From: Chloroflexota bacterium
GTDB taxonomy: Bacteria; Chloroflexota; Anaerolineae; Anaerolineales; Villigracilaceae
Assembly: GCA_016213105.1 (NCBI GenBank)
Contig: JACRBN010000026.1
Span: 682,001 to 746,000 of the forward strand
Reading direction: 5' to 3'
DNA length: 64,000 nucleotides
Below the pieces are notes generated by a model. It worked only from the letters and a program-made list of their open reading frames with translations, did not search any database and was not told the DNA's origin. Shown here piece by piece: positions 58,557-64,000 of this stretch (positions within the stretch are counted from its first letter, which is position 1; the number at the start of each line of letters is the position of its first letter). Made by a program: the position numbers and the translations under genes.

Positions 58557-59951
58557 ATGACCCTTCCAACCACCATCACTGTCATCGGCGCGGGCAGCGC
58601 CTCTTTTGGCGAGAATACCCTCGCCGCCCTGATGCGCTCCAAAAAACTGCGCGGCTCGACCCTGCGCCTGGTGGATCGCAACACTCAAAGCCTGGACATC
58701 GTTCAGCGCCTCGCCAATCGACTCAACGCTGAGTGGGACGCAGGCATGCACATCAGCGTCCACGCGCATCACCAGGATGCGCTCGACGGCGCGCGGTTCG
58801 TCGTCAACGCCATCGAGGTCGGTCCGCGCGAGGAGTTGTGGCGCAGCGATTACGAGATTCCACTCAAATATGGCGTGCGCCAGCCCTATGCCGAGAACGG
58901 CGGACCTGGCGGCTTTGCCCACGCGGCCCGCAACATTGGTCCCATCCTGCAAATCGCGCGCGACATGGAACAGGCCTGCCCCGAAGCCTGGTTCATCAAT
59001 TTCACCAATCCGATGGTGCGCATCTGTGACGCGGTCAACCGTCACAGCAAGATCAAGGCGGTGGGTCTGTGCCATCAAATCTACGTCGGCTATTGCTTTG
59101 CGGGATTGGTGCTGGGCAAAGACCTCGGTTTCGAAATCCCCGAAGGCATCCAGAACATGAACGCCGAGGTGTTGCAGCATCCCCTGCGCGAACAGGTTAT
59201 CAAACAGGCCGTGCCGCGGCTCGACATCCGCGCGGCGGGCACGAATCACTTCTCGTGGATTTTGTCCATTCATGACCGGCAGACGGGCCAGGATCTGACC
59301 CCGCTCTTTAAGGAACGCTACGCCTCCTTCGACCCCGGCTTCGAACCGTTGACCAGACGTGTATATGAAGCCTTTGGCACCTTCCCTGTGCCAGGGGACA
59401 GTCATCTGTGCGAATACCTGCCGTGGTTGTCTGATCCTGTCACGCAGCCGTGGGAGAAGTACAACATCAAGCTGTATGACTGGGACCTGATGGCTGCTCT
59501 GCGCGATTTCGGCCTCGACCGTTTGAACGACATGGCCAACGGGGACATGACCGTCGAAGGCCTGCTCGAATCCGATTCGGAGGGCGCGCTCGAAATGATC
59601 GAGAACGTCGCGGGTGCGGGCGATCATTATCATCTCGCCGCCAACCTGCCCAATGTGGGGCAGATTGCCAATTTGCCCCACGGCTCCACCGTCGAGACGC
59701 CCGTCCACGTGGATGGGGCGGGGGTTCATCCCGTGCATGTCGGCGCATTGCCCGAAGGCGTGGCCGAGTTATGTCGCCGCGAATTACAGGTTGTACAGAT
59801 GTGTGTCGACTCCGCCGTGGAAGGAGACCGTCAGAAGGCGCTGCAATGTCTCCTGCTCGATCCCGTCATTCACGATATGGATGTCGCCAGACAAATCCTC
59901 GATGATTATCTGACGGCCTACAGGGAACATCTGCCTCAATACTGGAAATAG
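58557..59951 (+). CDS. GH4 family glycosidase (alpha-galactosidase/6-phospho-glycosidase type)
   Basis: A 464-aa NAD- and Mn-dependent glycosidase. It starts with a Rossmann segment ITVIGAGSASFGENTLAALM. Family features are NAIEVGPREELWRSDYEIP (cofactor), PEAWFINFTNPM (Asn of substrate binding), VGLCHQ (metal Cys) and AAGTNHFSWIL (metal His). Size fits. Whether it acts on galactosides, glucuronides or phosphorylated sugars cannot be read. Galactokinase is encoded 1.5 kb away, which would suit release of galactose. Confidence 0.9.
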   Translation: MTLPTTITVIGAGSASFGENTLAALMRSKKLRGSTLRLVDRNTQSLDIVQRLANRLNAEWDAGMHISVHAHHQDALDGARFVVNAIEVGPREELWRSDYEIPLKYGVRQPYAENGGPGGFAHAARNIGPILQIARDMEQACPEAWFINFTNPMVRICDAVNRHSKIKAVGLCHQIYVGYCFAGLVLGKDLGFEIPEGIQNMNAEVLQHPLREQVIKQAVPRLDIRAAGTNHFSWILSIHDRQTGQDLTPLFKERYASFDPGFEPLTRRVYEAFGTFPVPGDSHLCEYLPWLSDPVTQPWEKYNIKLYDWDLMAALRDFGLDRLNDMANGDMTVEGLLESDSEGALEMIENVAGAGDHYHLAANLPNVGQIANLPHGSTVETPVHVDGAGVHPVHVGALPEGVAELCRRELQVVQMCVDSAVEGDRQKALQCLLLDPVIHDMDVARQILDDYLTAYREHLPQYWK

Positions 59952-59971
59952 ATGCACTCCGATCTTGATGA

Positions 59972-60010
59972 ACACACACAGGCGCAACTTTTTGTTGCGC
60001 CTGTGTGTGT
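59972..60010 (+). terminator. Terminator of the GH4 gene
   Basis: Perfect 17-bp stem ACACACACAGGCGCAAC (59972-59988) / GTTGCGCCTGTGTGTGT (59994-60010), loop TTTTT, then TATATC. Confidence 0.85.
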
Positions 60011-60020
60011 TATATCAACG

Positions 60021-60107
60021 CATAGCGCGGCCTCCAGCCGCAACACTCGGGTTGAGCCTGTCGAAACCAACTGCTCCCGCTGGCGGATTGCAAATCCGCC
60101 AGGAGCG
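60021..60107. repeat. 87-base repeat, copy 1
   Basis: Begins CATAGCGCGGCCTCCAGCCG and ends GCTGGCGGATT/GCAAATCCGCC/AGGAGCG. Copy 2 at 62633-62719 is the same length with only about nine differences by eye. The end contains the GGCGGATTGCAAATCCGCC palindrome also found at 26269-26364. Confidence 0.85.
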
Positions 60108-60254
60108 TAAAAGTGTTTTTATATCAACCCATAAACAACGCCGCATTGCCCGTTCATGCTGAACCTTAAAGAAAATTTTACGATTGTCATGCGTCAGCAT
60201 GGAAGTTACAACCTTAAAGTTTTTAATTCATACAAAATTATAAGCTTGCAAACC

Positions 60255-60282
60255 TTTACATAAACGATAAGAGTTATATAAT
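60255..60282 (+). promoter_or_regulatory. Promoter of the ATP-grasp ligase gene in an AT-rich region
   Basis: TTTACA (60255-60260), 16 bases, TATAAT (60277-60282). The surrounding 60112-60445 is markedly AT-rich against the genome and holds no gene. A leader of about 155 bases would precede ATG 60446, containing several TTGCAT-like words. Confidence 0.6.
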
Positions 60283-60445
60283 GCAATCAATTGCATATGA
60301 TGATTCATATTAATCATGATAACAATTCACCGCAACATCAATCATATAACCTTCATTGCATCAGACACGAGTCGCAATATGCAACCGATGCGGGAATGTT
60401 AAAGAATTGCATACCTGATCGGATCCCCTGTAAAAGAGAATAAAC

Positions 60446-61447
60446 ATGTACATCTGTGTATTGACCAGCATCCCCGACGAGAATGATCCCCCTTATGATC
60501 CTTCTCCTCACATGAATGGATATAAGTGGAAACACTATCTCGTCCATCCCAAGAATGTGGATCGACAAATCCAATCCCTCATGGATGAGGGCGTGGATGC
60601 GTTCATCAACCTGTGCGATGGCACACCCGATGACGCACTCTCAGGCATCGGTCTCGTCAAGACCATGGAGAAATTGGGCGCGGCCTTCACGGGCGCGGAC
60701 TCCAGTTTCTTCGACCCAACCCGCCAGCAGATGAAATCCGCCGCGCGCAAGTCTGGTGTGCCTGCGCCCAGCTCCGTTTTCATCGACAGCATCGAGGATG
60801 TGGACAAGGCCGTCCGCCGTTTGAAATTCCCCATGCTCACCAAGCCGCCGCACGGCTATGCCAGCATCGGCATCACCCGCGCCTCGCGCGTGCAGAACGC
60901 GGATGAGCTCAGGAAGCAGGTGGAGATTTCCCTCAAGGAATTTGGCCGCGTGCTGGTCGAGGAGTTCATCGAAGGCCGCGAGTTTACCTGCCTCGTCGCG
61001 GAAAACCCCGATGATCCCGAGCACCCCATTACGTTCAAGCCGGTCGAGTTCATCTTCCCCAAGGGCGAATCATTCAAGCACTACGACATGAAATGGGTCG
61101 AATACGAGAAGATGTCGGTGGCGGCGGTGAGCGATCCGCATATCGAGCAGGTCCTGCGCGACCAGACCGTGCGCATGTTCAAGACCCTCGAAGGCAACGG
61201 CTATGCCCGCTGCGACTACCGCATGGATTCGACGGGCACCATCTACATGCTCGAGATCAATCCGAACTGCGGCATCTTCTATTCGCCCGCGGAACCCGGG
61301 TCGGCGGATTTCTCCCTGCTCAATGACCCCGTGTTCAACCACCCCAAGTTCCTCAAGCTGATCATCCGTTCGGCCAAGAAGCGCCAGAAACAGAGTCTGC
61401 TCAAGGTGCGTGAGAAGGTCGACGAGAAGGAAATGGTGTACGCGTAA
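60446..61447 (+). CDS. ATP-grasp ligase, D-Ala-D-Ala ligase-like
   Basis: A 333-aa ATP-dependent carboxylate-amine ligase. The ATP-grasp core is seen in FPMLTKPPHGYASIGITRAS, VLVEEFIEGREFTCLV and YARCDYRMDSTGTIYMLEINPNCG, with the metal-binding E and N at the end, and DALSGIGLVKTMEKLGAAFTGAD where Ddl enzymes bind the first substrate. It lacks the usual Ddl N-terminal GGxSxExxxS motif, having YICVLTSIPDENDP. It is therefore probably not the cell-wall ligase but a relative joining another amino acid or peptide. Stands alone. Confidence 0.82.
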   Translation: MYICVLTSIPDENDPPYDPSPHMNGYKWKHYLVHPKNVDRQIQSLMDEGVDAFINLCDGTPDDALSGIGLVKTMEKLGAAFTGADSSFFDPTRQQMKSAARKSGVPAPSSVFIDSIEDVDKAVRRLKFPMLTKPPHGYASIGITRASRVQNADELRKQVEISLKEFGRVLVEEFIEGREFTCLVAENPDDPEHPITFKPVEFIFPKGESFKHYDMKWVEYEKMSVAAVSDPHIEQVLRDQTVRMFKTLEGNGYARCDYRMDSTGTIYMLEINPNCGIFYSPAEPGSADFSLLNDPVFNHPKFLKLIIRSAKKRQKQSLLKVREKVDEKEMVYA

Positions 61448-61463
61448 GTTCCAGATCTAAAAT

Positions 61464-61498
61464 AAATGCGGCGGATTCATCATCCGCCGCATTTTTAT
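61464..61498. terminator. Bidirectional terminator between ATP-grasp and galK
   Basis: AAATGCGGCGGAT (61464-61476) / ATCCGCCGCATTT (61482-61494) with T-rich sequence after it on the plus strand and A-rich (T on the minus strand) before it. Confidence 0.9.
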
Positions 61499-62635
61499 TT
61501 ACTCGACGCTGGCCCCTTCGCTGGGCTGGCAGACGTAGACTGCCGCCTCCAGTCCCGACTTGTGCCTGTAGGCCGCGCCCACAGCCCGGATGAACGCCTC
61601 GACCGAATCCTCCCGCACTAGCGCGACGGCGCATCCGCCGAAGCCCGCGCCCGTCATGCGCGCGCCGTAACACGCGGAGTGGGCCTGGGCGGCCTCCACG
61701 ATCTGGTTCAGGGCCTCGTTGGTCACTTCGAAATCATCGCGCAGGCTGGCGTGGCTGGCGTTGAATAGCTGTCCGAGCCTGCTTACATCGTTGGCGCGCA
61801 TGGCTTCCATCGCATCCAGCACGCGCTGGTTCTCGGTGATGATGTGACGGGCGCGGCGCAGAACCGCTTCATCCCCGATCTCATCCTTGCGGCGTTCGAA
61901 CTCGGCCACGCTCACGTCGCGCAGGGCCTTTACATGGAAGAAGCGCGCGCCCGCCTCACACTGCACCCGCCGTTCGTTGTAGGCGGAATCCACCAGCCCG
62001 CGCCGCGTGGACGTATCCAGCACCGCCACGGCCACGCCCTGCGGCAGGGGCGCATGTTGGATGTCGAGCGTGCGGCAGTCCATGAAGAGCGCGTGCCCCT
62101 TTTTCGAGGCGGCGCTGGCCATCTGGTCCATGATGCCGCAGTTGACGCCCACCCACTGATTCTCTGCCTTTTGCGAGAGACGCGCCATGAGTTTGGCGTC
62201 CCACTCGAAGCCCGAGGCGCAGGCAAAGGCGCGCGCCGTCGCCAACTCCACCGCGGCGGAGGAGGACAGGCCCGCTCCGCGCGGCACTTCGCCGGTCATC
62301 ACGCCCTCCCAGCCGCGCAGGGAGTAGCCCGCCTCGCGTAAGGCCCACGCGACTCCCTTGGGGTACTCGGCCCAGCCCTCGCCCTTCTCGATGCCGTCGA
62401 GCTTGAAAACGGAATCCAGCTCCAGGTCCAGGGAGTGGATGTGGACCAGGCCATCCGCGCGCGGGCGGAGCGCGATCCAGACCGCATGGTCGATTCCCAT
62501 CGGCAGGACGTAGCCGTCGTTGTAGTCGGTATGCTCCCCGATCAGGTTCACCCGCCCGGGCGCGCGGACAATCCATTCGGGTTTGGCATTAAAATGGAGT
62601 TCGAAGGCATGTTGGAGCGTTTGCGAATTTAACAT
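61499..62635 (-). CDS. galK: Galactokinase
   Basis: A 378-aa GHMP kinase making galactose-1-phosphate. Family signatures are APGRVNLIGEHTDYNDGYVLP at the sugar site, GLSSSAAVELATA as the ATP loop, NQWVGVNCGIMDQMAS with the catalytic Asp region, and RMTGAGFGGCAVALV at the end. The ATG at 62635 and its ribosome site GGGAGG lie within the adjacent 87-base repeat (copy 2). No galT or galE is beside it, so the Leloir genes are split. Confidence 0.95.
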   Translation of the reverse strand: MLNSQTLQHAFELHFNAKPEWIVRAPGRVNLIGEHTDYNDGYVLPMGIDHAVWIALRPRADGLVHIHSLDLELDSVFKLDGIEKGEGWAEYPKGVAWALREAGYSLRGWEGVMTGEVPRGAGLSSSAAVELATARAFACASGFEWDAKLMARLSQKAENQWVGVNCGIMDQMASAASKKGHALFMDCRTLDIQHAPLPQGVAVAVLDTSTRRGLVDSAYNERRVQCEAGARFFHVKALRDVSVAEFERRKDEIGDEAVLRRARHIITENQRVLDAMEAMRANDVSRLGQLFNASHASLRDDFEVTNEALNQIVEAAQAHSACYGARMTGAGFGGCAVALVREDSVEAFIRAVGAAYRHKSGLEAAVYVCQPSEGASVE

Positions 62636-62719
62636 AGCGCGGCCTCCCGCCGCAACACTTGAGTTGAGCCTGCTGAAATCAAATGCTCCCGCTGGCGGAT
62701 TGCAAATCCGCCAGGAGCG
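62633..62719. repeat. 87-base repeat, copy 2, carrying the galK start
   Basis: Same length and order as copy 1 at 60021-60107. Its first three bases (62633-62635) are the complement of the galK ATG, and GGGAGG of its reverse strand is placed as ribosome site. Confidence 0.85.
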
Positions 62720-62775
62720 CGAGTTGGAGTTTTCGCGAATTTAGCATGAAGCGATTTTATTCGATTTGAGGCCGA

Positions 62776-64000
62776 GTGGAAGACCAGGATTTGATCACAA
62801 CCTATGAGCCGGTGCTGCGTTTCGCGAAGAGCGAACGTTTTTTCCCGATGGCGGTCGAGCCGTATCTCGAAGCCTGCCAGCTTTTTCCAAGCGGGCCCGA
62901 GGCGGTGGTGGAGATCGTCACGCACATCGGGGAGGCGCTGCACAACCGCATCGGGAAATTGCAAAGTGAGCAATATTACCTGCGCTTCGTCAACGATTTG
63001 TTGAGCGACTCGGATGGCTGGGTTTGGTGGGGGGGTCTGTCTGCGCTGGGCATGGTGCTGGCGTGGTTGATCGCTGGTTTCACGGGGCTTGGCATCGCGG
63101 TGACGGCTTCGGCGCTGGCGGCGCTGGTGCTTTTCATGCTGGTCTCGCCGATCCGCCTGCGCATCATTCCCGCTATCTTTGCCGCGGTCTTTTTCATCTA
63201 TCTCGAACTGCTGCCTGTCCGCTTTTTTCTGAAGCCGTACCTGAACATCGCGGTTGAATATTTGGTGCTGCTTCCGCTTTACCTATTGGCGCTGTTCTAT
63301 CTGTCGGTGCGCACGATGAAATTCATCCTCAACCGCATCATCCCCGAGGGCCCGGGCCTGGTGATGGATATGCTTTCGCAGGCTACCGAGAAGATCGCGC
63401 AGGAAGCCTACGGGCGGTATGCCAGGCTGGTGGAGGATGACCCGCATCCCACGTATTACGCGCGCGTACTGCATGAGAACGATGCGGCTGGCGCCGCGTG
63501 GACGGTGATCCAGTATCATTTTTTCTATGCCTTCAATGACTGGAGGCTGGCCGCCAACGGCATGAACCATCACGAGGGCGATTGGGAATTGGTGGCGGTC
63601 TATCTCAAGCAGGGCGAACCCTACGCGATATTGTTTTCACAGCACGATGAGGGCGGGATGGAGTATTGGCGGGATGTGCGCAAGGTGGTCGATGCGCAGG
63701 GGCATCCCACTCTGCATCCCATCATCTATTCGGCGCTGGGATCGCACGCGAATTACAGCCGCCCGGTGGTGATCCGTTCACCGAGCCTGTACCGCACGGG
63801 ACTGGCCCAGCGCTTTTTGTTCTGGGCCGACGGCTTGATCCATTACACCTTCCTGTTATTCAATCCCAACGAAAAGGCGCGCCAGATCGCGCTCAACGAG
63901 TTGTATTCCCATCCCACCAGTTTCCTCTCCGAGGATGCGCTGGCCGGCCTGCGCGATGAGGAAGATCATTACATCATCAGCCTGCCGCTGGAGATCGCTT
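62776..64000 (+). CDS. Membrane protein with Vps62-like region (partial, runs off the end)
   Basis: At least 408 aa, continuing past the window. The start is set at GTG 62776 (VEDQDLIT), as no ATG fits; ribosome site weak. Residues 1-80 are soluble. Three or four membrane helices lie between about 82 and 180 (WVWWGGLSALGMVLAWLIAG to LLPLYLLALFYLSV). After that a soluble region has YHFFYAFNDWRLAANGMNHHEGDWELVAVYL, ILFSQHDEGGMEYW and HPIIYSALGSHANYS. This matches the Vps62-related fold (HxGDWE and GSHAxY). Function unknown. Confidence 0.75.
   Translation, partial: MEDQDLITTYEPVLRFAKSERFFPMAVEPYLEACQLFPSGPEAVVEIVTHIGEALHNRIGKLQSEQYYLRFVNDLLSDSDGWVWWGGLSALGMVLAWLIAGFTGLGIAVTASALAALVLFMLVSPIRLRIIPAIFAAVFFIYLELLPVRFFLKPYLNIAVEYLVLLPLYLLALFYLSVRTMKFILNRIIPEGPGLVMDMLSQATEKIAQEAYGRYARLVEDDPHPTYYARVLHENDAAGAAWTVIQYHFFYAFNDWRLAANGMNHHEGDWELVAVYLKQGEPYAILFSQHDEGGMEYWRDVRKVVDAQGHPTLHPIIYSALGSHANYSRPVVIRSPSLYRTGLAQRFLFWADGLIHYTFLLFNPNEKARQIALNELYSHPTSFLSEDALAGLRDEEDHYIISLPLEIA

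Noticed and set aside
59655-59681. Palindrome GTGGGGCA...TGCCCCAC inside the GH4 gene, first taken for an inserted repeat.
   Set aside because: It encodes the conserved GH4 segment NLPNVGQIANLPHG, so the protein sequence explains it.

Overview
The window looks like one contiguous, GC-rich bacterial chromosome segment with dense coding on both strands. I think it comes from a Chloroflexota bacterium, class Anaerolineae. That is an inference from remembered family resemblance: lipoproteins with Thr/Pro-rich spacers behind the lipobox, twin GT39 transferases, an nSTAND/CHAT locus, Flp-type pilin and many short palindromic intergenic repeats. No database search was run. I see no phage, insertion sequence, transposase, rRNA or CRISPR array.

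Layout. 1-3286: end of a P-type ATPase, an SDR protein without its catalytic triad, a membrane protein with a propeller-like region, and a DUF6504-type protein. 3283-5499 (minus): a CPA2 cation/proton antiporter co-transcribed with a P-II-like protein and two DarA-type cyclic-di-AMP receptors. 5660-8508: hemerythrin, a small Cys-rich protein, a frameshifted PQQ-type sugar dehydrogenase and a DUF1232 protein. 8724-11369 (minus): metA and metY under a consensus promoter and a SAM-I riboswitch. 11379-19242: BMP-like lipoprotein, Hsp20, M23 peptidase, a second SDR with an altered active site, diguanylate cyclase, methyltransferase and tandem GT39 genes. 19243-28035: corA, SMP-30, a coiled-coil protein, HicB, coaD, recG, an unannotated-looking 51-aa Flp pilin gene starting at TTG, Nudix, miaB and two tRNA-Ser genes.

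28452-38223 is the most unusual locus: six tightly packed genes. They encode a CHAT protease fused to a SIR2 domain, a 1531-aa nSTAND NTPase with one membrane span, a coiled coil and 14 WD40 repeats, a caspase-fold protease-like protein, and three small proteins of unknown function, two of them apparently related. I read it as an NTPase-controlled conflict or suicide system with several candidate effectors. A small winged-helix gene with its own promoter follows.

38936-50459: a D-2-hydroxyacid dehydrogenase, a Gfo/Idh/MocA oxidoreductase, an MFS transporter and a sugar-uptake operon. The operon mixes two ABC importer classes. Its binding protein is a 773-aa fusion of a ChvE-type and a MalE-type domain, followed by MalF/MalG-type permeases and then by a GguA/GguB-type ATPase and permease. 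A ROK repressor heads the operon, with a XylR-like operator lying over its promoter.

50615-64000: a membrane protein with an internal duplication and an in-frame palindromic repeat; a TetR-controlled MacAB-like exporter (two FtsX permeases, one ATPase, two adaptor lipoproteins) whose intergenic gaps each hold a different palindromic repeat; PPK2, GH4, an ATP-grasp ligase, galactokinase, and a truncated membrane protein with a Vps62-like region. Several genes have a -10 box only 6-7 bases before the start codon and no Shine-Dalgarno sequence, suggesting leaderless transcripts.
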